Assembly: GCF_003711515.1 (NCBI RefSeq)
Contig: NW_021167080.1
Location: forward strand, 1,943,394 to 2,007,393
DNA length: 64,000 nucleotides
From: Sodiomyces alkalinus F11
Lineage: Eukaryota; Ascomycota; Sordariomycetes; Glomerellales; Plectosphaerellaceae
Direction of reading: 5' to 3'
In this document: in pieces, positions 1 to 11,605 of the stretch
Numbering within the stretch: position 1 is the stretch's first letter
Layout: the number at the start of each line of letters is the position of its first letter
Notes under the pieces: generated by a model
Databases searched by the model: none
Told to the model about the DNA's origin: nothing
Seen by the model: the letters and a program-made list of their open reading frames with translations, nothing else
Translations under genes and position numbers: made by a program

Positions 1-378
1 GACGTCGGTCTTGGACGAGGGGATAATGATGTGGAGTCTGGGGAGACTGGAGGGGGTCGGGCTTCCTGTGGCGTGGCCACCCAAGACGGGAGGTGCCGCG
101 GCCTCTACGGTGCCGACATCATCTGCCCATGGTCGTAGGGATGTCCAGTTGGGTCCTTCGCGAAGTTGCTAAGAGAGTGGGGGGTTAGTCGTCGGTTCTG
201 GGGCGTAGGGGTTGCAAGAGGTGGAGGGGATGGGGGTCAAGATTGGACTTACCAGGCCGAAGCAAACAAATACCGCACTGAGAAAGAGGGCAGTGACAAG
301 AATAAGGGCTTGTCTAGGTCTCCGTGTAGGAAGAAAGGCGAAAACTCGCTGTGGCCAATATTGCTGGAGGGACTTCAT
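1..378 (-). CDS. Type II membrane protein, partial (3' part off the left edge)
   Basis: Two exons are visible on the minus strand: 378-253 and 168-1. The intron has donor GTAAGT, branch CTAAC and acceptor TTAG. Reading straight through would hit an in-frame TAG at 169-171, but that TAG is the splice acceptor. Exon 1 encodes 42 residues starting MKSLQQYW, with a basic stretch (PTRRPR) followed by a hydrophobic segment at about residues 23-42. This is the layout of a signal anchor with the N-terminus in the cytosol and a lumenal C-terminus. Exon 2 opens a Pro/Ala/Ser stem and ends at the window edge in LHIIIPSSK, a beta-strand-like start as in fungal Golgi glycosyltransferase-type proteins. That family call is inference. 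The frame upstream to 474 has only a GTG, so the ATG at 378 is the likely start. Confidence 0.55.
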
Positions 379-2973
379 CTCGACAACATGGCCGGGGGGA
401 AGGTCCAAACAGAAGGTCCCAATAGAATTAGGTATAGCTAATAATAGGCTGGTCGATAATTCGAAGTAGCACACAGGCTTCTAGGATAGTCGAGGTCGAT
501 GGTCGATGGTCGATGGTGCCGATACTCGGAATAGTGGAATAATGAAGGAGAGACTAGGTATTGCGCGTTAAGCGAGGCAAAGGAGCGAAAGAAGTTGAGT
601 TGAATGAGTGACTGGAAGCAAAGCGGACTATGCGTTTGCTTTTCGAAGTTCGTTGGCTGGTTAAGGTAAGTAGCGGCTTTGATCGTGAGGGTCTGAGTGT
701 CGCCAATAAAATGGTGGTAGATAGACAAATAGACACAAGAAATCAGGTGTCGAAACGAAGCGCAGAGGAGATTCGTAGATGGGCGGGCGGGCACACACAG
801 GCGTAGACAAAGATATCAAAGGGCCCGAGGAAAGCAACAAGCAACGGAAGTAGTGCTATCTGTCCTCGTACAGAAACGAAGGATAAAGAAGGAAAAGAGA
901 GTGAGGTATGATGGAGAGAAGAAGGAGAGAAGGGGAAAACCGAAAATGGGGGCAAAAAGGTCTAGCGGCACATCAGGGGAAGGAACAGGTGAGGCCAAGG
1001 CTGAAAGACTCTTGGCTTCATAGAAGTACACCATGCCCCATGGGTTGTTCTTGCCTTGCCGGCCCCCCTATATCGTGCGGTCCCCCTCTTATCGTCCATT
1101 CCAAGTCCCTTGACTGCCTACAGGTATCTACCTTCTACAACGTACCTTAAGGTACCCCCCAATCCAGGCCTCCAAGACCACCAACCCGGAAATCGAGTCA
1201 GCTACCTAGAGCTTAGACCCTTTTGCCGAAAGAGAAGACGGATTCATTACATCAAGCCAGGAACGATCTGAACTTTTAAAATTTTGGCTAAGTGATATAA
1301 CTAACGAGAAGGGAAGATTTGGGAATCAAATGTATGAACACGACCCTGATTTTCGTTAAAATATGTCGGACCGTCAACCGTCTCCCCTTTCCGGGAAGAT
1401 CGTCTTTCATGCTATACCCAAAAGAAGACTAGCACTTTGTGATGTGAAGGGGGCATACAGGCGTCTAATTGGTGCATTACTATACATCACATACATCACA
1501 GTCTGATTGGCTATTTTCCTAACGCCATCTTCCTCCTACCTTCTCTTCCTTCGGGACCTTTTTCGTCCCAATTCCTTCCCTTTTTTCTCGCTTCAGTGTA
1601 CAGAATAATTACGAAGTAGCACTGCATCACAGTAGCCCTACGAGTCTTTAATTTCACTGCGTAATACTCCTCCCACTTCTCCGGGTCTTGGCTATCTGCT
1701 GTACCGGTATCATCTCGAAGGTAGGGCGGGTTTGTCCGTGCTGTCTAACGGTCTCACCTACGAAGCACTGCACTGCCTCCCATGTTTCCCACCACCGCCG
1801 ATCAGAGTAAGCAGCACAGCCAAGAAGGCTTCGCAATTCCATCTTCGTAATCTCTGCCGAATTTGCGGTCTTGGGTTCAGGCACTGGATGGTGAGCAACG
1901 CCAGCAACGACAATACATGAGGGCAATCGTGCTGTGTCCTCAACTATTATTAGAGCATTCCCCGAACTACCGAGGCAGGTCTTGCCCTACGTCCATGATT
2001 CTCTCGATCATCATGTGGACCTTTTCCCACGTCTGCGATATTCGGACGGAGTCGACGAACCCGGCCGAGAAGAAGAAATGGACTACTCAAGATATCTCTG
2101 CATCTGCGAAGTAACACAACCAGAGCCTCGCGGCCATTGATTACCCGACAAGACAAATTTCGCAGCCCTGCTATAAATCGCCGAGTACCATGTCCATCCA
2201 TGTCCCAGTCGACGGAGCAAGACAAACGGAAACCAGGTGAAGGGAACTTGCGTCGCCACCTCTGTTCCTATATAGAGAACTTCGCTCATCAGGTGCAGTC
2301 CCTAACCCCCAGCATCGCTTCTGTAGGTTCCCGTCTTCGTCCCAAGTCTTGACAGCCAAAGATGGGATGAAGCGTGGCCCGAGGGCCAGGAACAACAGTA
2401 AGCACGAGGTCAAGTCGCACACAGTAGTGCAAAGATCCAGTTGTCTGTTACTACAGCACAAGTAGGGGAAATGCAAGGAAAATATGATCCATGTACGTAA
2501 TAGGTCTCATCTTGCGACCAAAGAAAACGGTGAAGTGCAAGCTTTGAGCCACCAAAGAGTTCATCCACCCTGCGATGAATAATCGAGACGCCAAAAATGA
2601 ACAAAAACTTCAACGGCTCCTGAACGTATATTCACCAAATTGAGGGTAATTTTAGGCCTTTTTTTGGTTCATTTTTTTTTTGTAACCCCACCCTCCCCCC
2701 CCCCAGACGGAGTTATTAGAGGCCGACTGGCACGCCATGGCGCCAGTCACTCTAATCTAAGGTATTTCCTGCGCCGCTCCAGAACAGTCCCAGCATTCCC
2801 TCCCACAGAAAAGTAGGCCCAAACCAGCATTTTTGGCCATATGCAGAGGGAGATGAAAGAAGTAAATAAACCAAAGAGGAAAGGGGTAATAGACAAATAA
2901 ATGCACTATGCCATGGAAACAGAATCAACTTCCCACCATGAAGCCCAGGGCATTCGAAAGCTCGACCTCCCAC
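379..2973. other. Intergenic region, no confident gene
   Basis: The part next to the left-edge gene (about 480-950) is purine-rich on the plus strand, so pyrimidine-rich in the direction of that minus-strand gene, as expected for its leader and promoter. It contains three tandem copies of TCGATGG at about 494-515, a 14-bp palindrome GTACCTTAAGGTAC at 1142-1155 and one TACGAAGTA motif at 1610-1618. A coding-like minus-strand patch without clean boundaries lies at about 1960-2065 (see findings). Short A/T and C runs at 2660-2705 lie beyond the 3' end of the Asp f 4-like gene. No RNA gene was seen. Confidence 0.5.
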
Positions 2974-3915
2974 CTAAAAGTTGTCGCCGAGGAGAACCTC
3001 AAGCTCAGCCTCATAGTAACCCTTGCAGCCAATACCGTCCAGGTCCTCCATGCCAGGCATGTAAGCATCCTCGTTGGACCCATCACTCTTCACCCACGAA
3101 CACACCTTGCCATTAGCCGCGATGCTCATGCCGTAGTAAGGCATGTCCATAGCGCCAGCGACCAGCACACTGACATCAGCGCCCGAGTTGCCACCATTGG
3201 GCTCGGAACCCCAATCCCACTCGAACCAAGTACCAGCCAACTGGCCCAGGTCGGTCCGGTCCACCACATTGCCGGGGGCGCAGGCGCAGCTCCCCTGCGA
3301 GTTGGTATCGAACGCCATATAGACATCATCCCTGCCGGGGTCTGAAACGGAGAAATCCACGGCCGAGAACCAGAACCCGTCGAGCAGGCCCTTGGGGCCG
3401 ACCTTGTTGAAGCACGAGCACGCGAACTTGCCCCCCGTCGAGACGAACTTGGACACGTACTTGTAGGCGTGGGTGTCGACCTTGTCGATGATCTTCATGT
3501 TGCAGCCCCAGTCGCCCGGCGTGCCCGTGTTGCCGCTGTACATGATCTGGTCGTAGGTGGCGCGCTTGTTGCTGCTGCTGCTGCTGCTGCTGCCCCGGGC
3601 GGCGCTGGTGGAGTCCCCGCCGCAGAAGGGAACGAAACCCTGGCCGCCGCTGCTGGAGGTGGGAGACGACGAGGAGGAGGAGGAGGACGCGGCGGAAGGA
3701 GTGGATGCGGCGGAGGCCCTGGCCGGGGAGGGTTCGGCGGCGACCGGGACGGGCTCGGACGTGGTGTGAGGACGGCTGGCCTTCTTGAACTCGATCGGGT
3801 GGGCCTCAACGGCGTCCTTCTTGGCGTGCAGATAGGCATGGGCGTGGCCGGAGGGGTGGGCAGCGACGCCTCCCAGGGCGGCTGTGACGGCGAGAAGAGC
3901 AGCGGAGAAGTGCAT
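2974..3915 (-). CDS. Asp f 4-like secreted protein
   Basis: A single exon encodes 313 residues. The frame continues three codons upstream to a GTG, but the first ATG (3915) gives a clean signal peptide (MHFSAALLAVTAALGGVAA). A His/Ala-rich stretch and a Ser/Thr/Pro linker with poly-Ser tracts follow to about residue 115. The compact C-terminal domain begins at about YDQIMYSGN and carries GDWGCN, CSCFNKVG and CACAPGN cysteine motifs plus WFEWDWG. This domain order matches the fungal Asp f 4-like family of extracellular proteins known from allergen work. Family members are about 280-320 residues, so the protein is full length. The biochemical role is unknown; wall or surface association is inferred. 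The poly-Ser tract is AGC-repeat DNA (about 3570-3595) and may vary in length. Confidence 0.85.
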   Translation of the reverse strand: MHFSAALLAVTAALGGVAAHPSGHAHAYLHAKKDAVEAHPIEFKKASRPHTTSEPVPVAAEPSPARASAASTPSAASSSSSSSSPTSSSGGQGFVPFCGGDSTSAARGSSSSSSSNKRATYDQIMYSGNTGTPGDWGCNMKIIDKVDTHAYKYVSKFVSTGGKFACSCFNKVGPKGLLDGFWFSAVDFSVSDPGRDDVYMAFDTNSQGSCACAPGNVVDRTDLGQLAGTWFEWDWGSEPNGGNSGADVSVLVAGAMDMPYYGMSIAANGKVCSWVKSDGSNEDAYMPGMEDLDGIGCKGYYEAELEVLLGDNF

Positions 3916-5854
3916 GTTTGTCACTCCTTTCTTTTTTTCTTCCTTTTTTCTTCGTCTTCAAAAGTTGAAAATTGAGGTTTGTTTTGAGGGACGACTAAGC
4001 GTAACCGGCTCGCGGGGGGAAAATGAAGAAAAAAGAGCGTCAATCAGTTGGGTTGTTGATGTCCTATCCTTGAAATGAGTGACAGCGAGACCTTCGCTCG
4101 CGGTGGTTTGAAAGAGAAGGAATAAAGGATAAGGACTGTTCAAAAGCTCAAAGGAGTGAAGCTATTGAACAAAACAACAAACGTTTCGAGGGTGAGAATC
4201 GAGGAAGGGATAGGGAGCAAGTCAAAAGAGGAGGGAAATGAGCTGGCCTTTGAAGGCCGGGGCCATGCAGTCCATGCAGGCCATGCAACCCAAGAAGCCG
4301 TTGCCATGCCCTGTTAAGGAACAACATGGCCCTGCAGTCACTTTCCCAGAATCTGGCACATAGAGAGCCTCGTGTACAGAAGGATAGCAAGTCATTCCTT
4401 ACGAATTACCCTCCTCTCAGACCTCCCCTGGCGCCATCCCTCAAGAGGCCCAAAGGACGAACATGGAATGGTGCGCCGGCGGTTGGACGCAGCCACGAAG
4501 AAACAACGGGACTAGCGTCAGGGGCAAAGGTCCAGACCCTGAGTGAGTGGATTGGTCCGACGAGGTCGCAATAGGGCGGGCCATTCATTTTGGGCAATGT
4601 CCATGCGGAGCCCACATGCAGGATGGGATCAAAGACAAAGACCGGGGCAATCAGACGGGAAATCGCCTTGGACGAAAGCTTGTCGAGAGGGCATCGGGCC
4701 GGCATCGAGACAAGTTTACGGGGCTTCCAGACCACGACCTGATGGGGCGGTTCCCTGTTCTCTTTGTCGATCACAGAGAAAACTTGATTTCGTTTTCTTT
4801 GTTCCTTACACTACAGGAGACGAGAAAATTCATCGCATGTTGTTCGTCAAGTTCCGTTAGCGTCGGGATGCTGGACGGCGTTCTGGGTCCACGCTTTACA
4901 CGTACTACTTGGGCTATGTGTAATTATCAAATGAAATTACATGCATCGAGAAATATTTATTGGCATCACGACTCATGCGGCCACGGCAGTTATTGGGAGC
5001 TTAACACGTTTTCGTCAACCATCAGTGGCTTGCTTATACGGATGCGACTTCGACGCCAAAAGAACGGTGCGGTTTGGCTTAACCGCCAGTTCCTGGGACG
5101 GACATTTCTCACCAAGCTGGAACTTCAGGCGAGACCGTTTTATCCCGACGTTTACACGAATTGGCCGAGTTCAAGGTCACAATCCGGAAGAATTCTGTCC
5201 AAGAAGCAACGGTGAACTGAGATCGTAAGCGTCGTAGGAGTCATCCGAAAATAGGGTCCAGCGGGATTCCCCTCGCCGCGATCCATCGGAATACCAGAAA
5301 GGGAAACCTGGAGGAAAAAAAAGAAGAAGAAAAAAAGGTAATCGTGAATGAATGACGAGGCATTCCAAGAAATACGGCAGCCACTGTCTCCACAAGCTCT
5401 GAGATAATTAGATCCTGGGCGCTCAATTGCGAGACAGAATTCGTCCTCATCAAGTGGAGATCTGCCACGTATAAAAGCCCTCGGGATCAATCATAAACGT
5501 GGTCCTATAGGATGAGGATGAATGCTTGAAGTGCGTCAAATATCGTCTGCTGAGCTGTGGCCACCCGTGGCCGATGCTGAATCAAAGACCACCTGCGTAC
5601 GAAGTAGAAGTATCTAATGCGGTTTTAGGATAATGGTAGAATTTGATTTGAGGATTTTATAAGCTCGAAAGTAATTGAAGAAGATGTTATCCAGAATTTG
5701 TAGATTGGATCGAGTTTCGTAGACGGGAAGGGGGACAAATGACTTTAATGTAAAGTTCTTTCTGCTTAACGGAATGAGTGGAAGGGATATAAAGGAAAGT
5801 TCACGGCTCATTGCATCGACCAGCCTCCGAGTCCACTTGGAGTGCTTCCGCGTT
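3916..5854. other. Intergenic region between the Asp f 4-like gene and tRNA-Pro
   Basis: About 3916-4250 is the upstream region of the Asp f 4-like gene. It includes a T-rich stretch just before the start and a triplet of CATGCA(G/A) near 4263-4290. A 222-codon plus-strand frame at 4547-5215 resembles no family, lacks coding-like composition and is treated as chance. An A/G run lies at 5312-5338 and a TACGAAGTA motif at 5598-5606. AT-rich sequence at 5610-5800 leads into the tRNA gene. Confidence 0.45.
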
Positions 5855-5945
5855 GCGCCGTTGGTCTAGTGGTATGATTCTCGCTTAGGGTCACACCCGA
5901 AGCAATGCTTGCGAGAGGTCCCGGGTTCAATCCCCGGATGGCGCC
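5855..5945 (+). tRNA. tRNA-Pro (AGG) with a 19-nt intron
   Basis: A cloverleaf can be drawn. The acceptor stem is GCGCCGT with ATGGCGC plus discriminator C. The D arm is in GGTCTAGTGGTATGAT. The anticodon stem is CTCGC/GCGAG. The T arm is CCGGG-TTCAATC-CCCGG. Anticodon AGG is at 5887-5889. The loop is interrupted after position 37 by a 19-nt intron (5891-5909), the standard place for eukaryotic tRNA introns. The mature length is 72 nt without CCA. A T-run downstream (from about 5957) can serve as RNA polymerase III terminator. The exons are identical to those of the second copy at 9191. Confidence 0.95.
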
Positions 5946-7112
5946 CACGTCATCTTTCTTTTTTTCTTTTCTTCTTAATTTTTGTTCCTCCTTTCATTCC
6001 CTCCCCTTCCTATTCTCTTTTTTTCTTTCTTTCTTTTCTCGTCTCCCTTTCCCCCTTCTTTCTTCTTTCATCATGGCCCTGCACATGTTCGTCCGCTCAC
6101 TGGGCACATCTCAATTGTTAATAAGGATCTCGCAGATGTTTCTTTCGGCTATTGAGAACAACTAACACGTTCCTCTCCGTCCGGAGGTCATTATCCAGCT
6201 TCCAGGGTCGCGGCGTGCTCACCCCTAGCCCTCTCTCCATCTGTTTAACGGCGCTCGATCAGATCATCAGCCCATCAACCCATTACATCCACTATCAGAT
6301 CAATTGGCTCGGTGAACTAGCTACTGGTACATCTTGCCTTAGAACTAATTCCTAGTCTGTATTTATCTCGTCCTCGAGAATGCCGGTACCCTGCTCCGGC
6401 AGCACGCAGCACGCCTCTTAATGTTCTGAAGACAAACGACGCCCGCGGTCTACCTGACATTCGGAGAACGAATGCGGCCATGTCATGTCAAGCTCTGATC
6501 ACCAGCGGAAGAGAGAGACTTCAGTCCATGTAGAATGATGCCACGTTGCGGGGCTTTCGGAGTGGTTGTCGGCCGCCGGTTCCCGAACTCGTACATCGCA
6601 CCGTGCGTGTACAACACATTGAAGTCGGCAGTGACCCGGTGGTCCCCGGTCCATTCGTCGGGCAGTGGGTCTCTCCCGGAAGCCGCTGTGTACAGTACTG
6701 CGTATAAAGTATCTGAATGAAGATGGAGACGTTTGGAATGATATGTTCCTATGTCACTCAGTGACTATATAGCCTGTGTGGTGAAATATGTCCGTCAAGC
6801 CTCTGGACATGAGGAACCGCAAATTAAGGTAGTAAAGAACTCGGGTTGGATGTTCAAATCGAATCTAGATTCTTTACGTATGCCGCCGCCTGGCGGGAGA
6901 GAGAGACGAACAAGTACAGTATTTTCAAGCCCTTCTAAGACCACAAAACCACAGAAGACGGGGTATATGCTGGATTCTTCCATAACGTGACGCATAGCGC
7001 GCCTCCAGGCAGCTTTTCCATTTTAGTTTCCATGTGGGACAAGCACCACGATCCGTCATGCCAGACGCCGTCTGCCATGACGCCATAACGAGCCGAGCAC
7101 CAAATTCAACGC
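5946..7112. other. Intergenic region between tRNA-Pro and the 3' end of ACR3
   Basis: A pyrimidine-rich run (5957-6070, mostly T and C) follows the tRNA. The remainder shows only short frames without family resemblance. No RNA gene or long repeat was seen. Confidence 0.45.
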
Positions 7113-8564
7113 TCACAGCTTAAATTGCCACCGCGTCGCAACCCAACGAAGGACATATACGAGGCCGATCAAGACGGGCACCTCAATCAGGGGCCCCACC
7201 GTCGAAGCAAGAGCCTGCTGGCTGTCCGCTCCGTAGATGGCGACCGCCACGGCGATGGCGAGCTCAAAGTTGTTGCTCGCGGCCGTGAAGCTCTGAGTCG
7301 CACAAAGCGAATAGGCGAACCCGAAGCGCCGCGCAATGAAGAGCGTAACGAAAAAGATGAGGGTGAAGTAGACGATCAACGGCGCGGAGACGCGGACGAC
7401 GGAGACGATCTGCTGAACGACCTGGCGCCCCTGCGAGGCGAACAGAACCAGGATGGTGTAGAGCAGGCCGATCAGGGACCAGGGCGAGAGGTAGCGGATG
7501 AAGACCTTGTCGTACCACTCGGGCCCTGCGAGGCGTCGGACCAGGAAGCGGGTGAGGATGGCGGCGGCGAGGGGGATGCCCAGGAAGACGGCGACGCTGG
7601 TGGCGACGATGGCGTAGGACACCGTGGTGGTGGTCGAGGAGTGGCTGATGATGTTGAGGAAGAAGACGGCCATGGGGGCGTAGAGGACCATCTGCAGGAG
7701 GGAGTTGATGGCCACGAGGATGGCGCAGTATTCGGCGTCGCCGCCGGCGAGGTTGTTCCATATCAGGACCTATTTTGTGGAACTTTGGGTCAGCATTCTG
7801 GGGATCTCGAAGGCGCTGATGGGTGATGGGGTGATAATGGATCAACATACCATGGCAATGCATCTCGCCAGACCCACGAGAATAAGGCCTTCGCGTAGTC
7901 CCTCTTCGTCCGGGAGAAACGCCCAGGCTAGGCCAAGCTGGTGATCACCCAAGTCAGCACAGTCGACTCTTCAGTTTCCAGTCACAGACTGCACTCACCA
8001 TGAAGAAGGGAGCGACGATCCAATTGATGACTACGCTGAAGAGCATCTGTCTCCAGATCTCGCGATGCCGGAATAACTTGTGCAGGGTTTCGTAGTGCAC
8101 TTTGCAGAGAATGGGGTACATCATGACGAGTAAACCGACGGCTGAGGACGACACAGAGTCAGCAATCCGTCTCCCGAGCCTTCATCTTTTCTTAGAGAGG
8201 ACATGTCATGATACATACCGATTGGAATTGAAACGTCGACGAACTTGCCCTGCTGCAGGGCAGGCCCGATGTTCGGGACGAAGTTGCCGAGGATGATCCC
8301 GATGGCCATGGCGAGGAGAATCCAGAGAGCGAGGAGCCGGTCCAGCCATCCCAGGGCCTTGAAAGCATTTGTTTTGCTATCGAGAATGTTGACATTGGGA
8401 TCGGGTTCGGTGGCCTGCTGCTCCAAGTCTCCGGGGCTCGAGTCTTTCTGAGAGTTGGCTTGAGAGTCGGGACCTTCGAGATCCTGGACGATGACGGCCT
8501 CCTTCGGCGGAGTAGTCGGTGCAAGGCCTGCATCTCTCGGGTGTTGGGAGCCTTTTTCGTCCAT
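7113..8564 (-). CDS. ACR3: Arsenite efflux transporter, ACR3 family
   Basis: Four exons on the minus strand (8564-8219, 8141-7999, 7937-7851, 7769-7113) encode 410 residues, the usual ACR3 length. All splice sites are GT-AG with matching phases. ACR3 proteins export arsenite, As(OH)3, across the plasma membrane in exchange for protons. A hydrophilic N-terminus (about 80 residues) is followed by about ten membrane segments. Family marks are SIPIAVGLLVMMYPIL across the exon 1/2 junction, NWIVAPFFM, GLARCIAM with the conserved cysteine (about Cys189), and IWNNLAGGD directly after it. The C-terminal SFTAASNNFELAIAVA stretch is also typical. The start at 8564 was chosen because it gives the first in-frame Met with a normal family N-terminus. 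No arsenate reductase or regulator lies beside it. Confidence 0.92.
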
Positions 8565-9190
8565 GGTGATTTTTAGACGGGGGAGTTGAGCCGTCCAGTT
8601 CGCGTGGCTTCGATAATGTGACTTGGTTCTTCCTGTTTCAAGATGATGAACAAGATCCAAAGCTGAGAGGTGGTGAGAATATTTGTCTCGTCCGTATTTA
8701 TATATATAGAGGGTTTGACTACCGGTAGTGATAAATTCCCGTTGAGGCAAAGTCGAGATTTTGAAGGAACATTGCCTGCATCCGCCAATCAGATACAGGC
8801 AGTGACATGCCAAGCCGCTGGGTGGTCCAGAGCGGAGTACACAAGGTAGGTACAACATTTTGCCCCCCGCTGTAGGTACGTGTAATTTGCAATTACATTG
8901 CCGGCACGTGCGTGTAAGACTGGTTTGATAGGCGGGCTACGTAACCCGCACAGGGCTAGTAGTGGTTAAGGTAGCTTACACTATGTCCACCGCTGTAACT
9001 ATCTAGGAGCTCTCTTCCAGAAATCAACAACCTCGCAATCGTACAAGCGCGTTATGACACGGGAAGGAAAAAGCCCTGAATGAATAATTAGGGACAGTGG
9101 AAATTATAAGATGGCGAAATTATAAGATGGAGGTCCTGGTTCCTTAGCCGTCGACCAGCCCTGGTACAACCAGGACATGGCATACGAAGC
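8565..9190. other. Upstream region of ACR3
   Basis: This is the probable promoter of ACR3, read leftwards. It has a TATATATA stretch at 8700-8708, about 140 bp upstream of the ATG. An 18-bp palindrome with one mismatch (8932-8949, core TACGTA) lies farther out and recurs past the second tRNA. The AAATTATAAGATGG direct repeat is at about 9102-9130. Confidence 0.4.
8932..8949. repeat. Near-perfect palindrome, GCGGGYTACGTAACCCGC type
   Basis: GCGGGCTACGTAACCCGC is an inverted repeat with one mismatched pair. It shares its core and arms with the perfect 22-bp palindrome at 9493-9514 on the other side of the tRNA gene. Confidence 0.7.
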
Positions 9191-9282
9191 GCGCCGTTGG
9201 TCTAGTGGTATGATTCTCGCTTAGGGTAACACCCAAAAGCAAAGCTTGCGAGAGGTCCCGGGTTCAATCCCCGGATGGCGCC
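9191..9282 (+). tRNA. tRNA-Pro (AGG), second copy, 20-nt intron
   Basis: The exon sequence is identical to the copy at 5855, with the same acceptor, D, anticodon and T arms and discriminator C. Anticodon AGG is at 9223-9225. The intron at 9227-9246 is 20 nt and differs from the first copy's 19-nt intron at a few positions, while both keep an ACACCC start. A T-run directly after the gene (about 9286-9292) is a Pol III terminator. The two copies lie in the same orientation on either side of ACR3. Confidence 0.95.
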
Positions 9283-9492
9283 TAATTTTTTGTTCTTTTG
9301 ATCTCAATTTTATTGATTATTTTATTCGTTTTCCTCTTTAGCCCTGTAATTACTCTCTTCGCTTCTCCATTGGCCGTGGAATTGTATAGAGTAAGGTACT
9401 GAAAACAACGATATACGCGTTGTAGGATTGTTGTTGATTAAGGAAGAATCTCCTCCCCTCGAGCAGAGCTAGATACAGTAACCCTCGCTCCA

Positions 9493-9514
9493 GGGCGGGT
9501 TACGTAACCCGCCC
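9493..9514. repeat. Perfect 22-bp palindrome
   Basis: The half-site GGGCGGGTTAC is followed directly by its exact reverse complement. It is related to the 18-bp palindrome at 8932. It could be a dimeric protein binding site or a cruciform. No copy was seen elsewhere in the window. Confidence 0.8.
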
Positions 9515-11605
9515 ATCAGTACTCTATCTACTCCTACGGGGAAATGAAGTGGGGTAAGTATCATCGCGTGCAATTGATAAGAAGCACGCAATGCCACGCA
9601 TCTCAATCAATCCTTTGGAGATTCTTCCAGGTTAGGTAATCGTGAAGACCTCAAAGCGCGTATTTGGTGCAAACTGTGTTTGTCATGCTTGAGGTGACAG
9701 GAGGCGAGGCATGAATGGCATGAATCCACGATGACTACACCTTTTTTTTTCTTCTTTTTTTTTCTGCTGTAATGTACGGAGCCTTGGCTGCCATGGAAAT
9801 AGGCCGAGGAAGGGACAATGGACCGAGTCGCCGACCGGCGGCCGAGTTGTGATCAAGGTGGTTTGCGCCGATCAGGGATTGGGTGTAACTTGTAAGAAGA
9901 ATCCTGAATCCATATGTTAGTTACTACCGTACGGAGGTGATTGGAGGTTTAATAATTAGGTAATTCATGAAGCGAACGGCGCCATTCAGTCTTTCAACCA
10001 AGAAAAGGCCCGTCGAGGCAGATTTCACACGGCAGAATTGATCGTCTTGATGAAGGTTCTTGGAGCGAACTTTCTCTAAACCAAAGGCCTGTCATCCATC
10101 ATGGATCACACAGGATGGTATCATCATTGTATACATACTCCTGATCTTGGGATGTGTCACAACAGGTAAACACGTGGCGCATACTGCTCCGTAAGGTACA
10201 CGAGGTGCGGTTTCTAAAGGTATGGTACTACCCAATAGACAACCTACCTTAACATTAGGTGCCTGGTTGTTGGGAACGGATTGATGTCCGTCTGTTGGGT
10301 GTTGCTCTGCTTCCCAAGGGTTTTGTAACGCCACTCAATGTTCCCGTGATTCGAGTACAGACCACGTCTACGAGTCATGGGATTACGGTGTTCCATGCTC
10401 GTTTCTACCTTATGCACTGCAAGTCTGCAACCATCTCGTATCGTCGCAGATGATGCATGTACACCCTGGAATCGTATTCCGAAAGCCGAATCTGGGACCT
10501 GTCACCCCATGATTTCGCTCATTTTTTTGCATCATGTCGATGAATACCTACATCAGTGGCAGCCTGGCAGGGCTCAATCGGGACGTGGTAGGCGAGGGGC
10601 CGGCATATGTAAGATGGTCAACTATAAGATCAAAGTCAACCACGTCTTGGATCCCCCAGAGGTCAGCCACTATCCACGGTATAGAGAGACTTTAAAAGGA
10701 AAGGAAGAGGGGGAAGACAAGAGGGAAATACCTTCTCATCTCGATCGCTCAATTTAGGCGAACCGTGGTCCATAGTGTGCCCGGATGAAGACGAGGACCT
10801 CCGGTTCGAGAAATTGGAGATGGTCCCACTACATAATTACCTACAGGCTACTGTAACCTAGTGTACATAGCAGTGCAGGCGCGGCAACCGCAAAATTAGG
10901 CTGGATTCGGCAGTCCCTGAAACGCCTGAAAGAGGCTGGGGGACCCCGGCCGGCAACGATCCCGACTCGATGGGCCATCACAAAGCCACAAAGGCACGGA
11001 ATAGCGTCCGTAGGAGCTACATGTCTATTCCGTACATTTACCCCATAGGGCTCCTCGTCCGGCTCGTGAAACCCGGCGAAAGCCAAGAAGGGCGGAGATC
11101 TACGAAGGAGATCCGTAGGTACCGTTGTAGGTATGGAGTAAGGTAGTCTTGCTGCTTGCATCCATTTTCACCAGTCCACGACATTTTACCTATTTACAAA
11201 GTACATATGCCGACAGCTAGTGGTTCTCTGCCCTACCCCTTGCCTTCAATTCAAAACACTATCGTGATGATGCCCGCGTGGGGGTGGGGTACGCTAGGTA
11301 CACATTGTAGGTATCCCAAGGGATATACCCAGTCATGATAGGTACGGTTTCCGGAGGGTTTCTTTCTTATCTTCTTCTTCTTCTCTTCGATTCTTGTGAT
11401 TCTCACGTAATGATCTAGGAGGGCATGGAGACCGACCGACATCTTAAGAAATTCCTTCTCAAATGCACCGCCACTAAGGTAGCAACCAGAGTCTGGCCAG
11501 GCGTGGTCAATTAACTCAATTTAATGTGAATGAGTGCAAATTAGGTAGCTGGTAACCGGTTCCACCGCATTCTGTGGCAGTTTGGCAGATGGCTGACCAC
11601 ACGAA

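Noticed and set aside
4547..5215. 222-codon plus-strand open frame
   Set aside because: No family resemblance, no coding-like codon use, no conserved composition and no splice continuity; probably chance.
7125..7826. 233-codon plus-strand frame over ACR3
   Set aside because: Antisense shadow, strongly Asp/Gly/Arg-biased.
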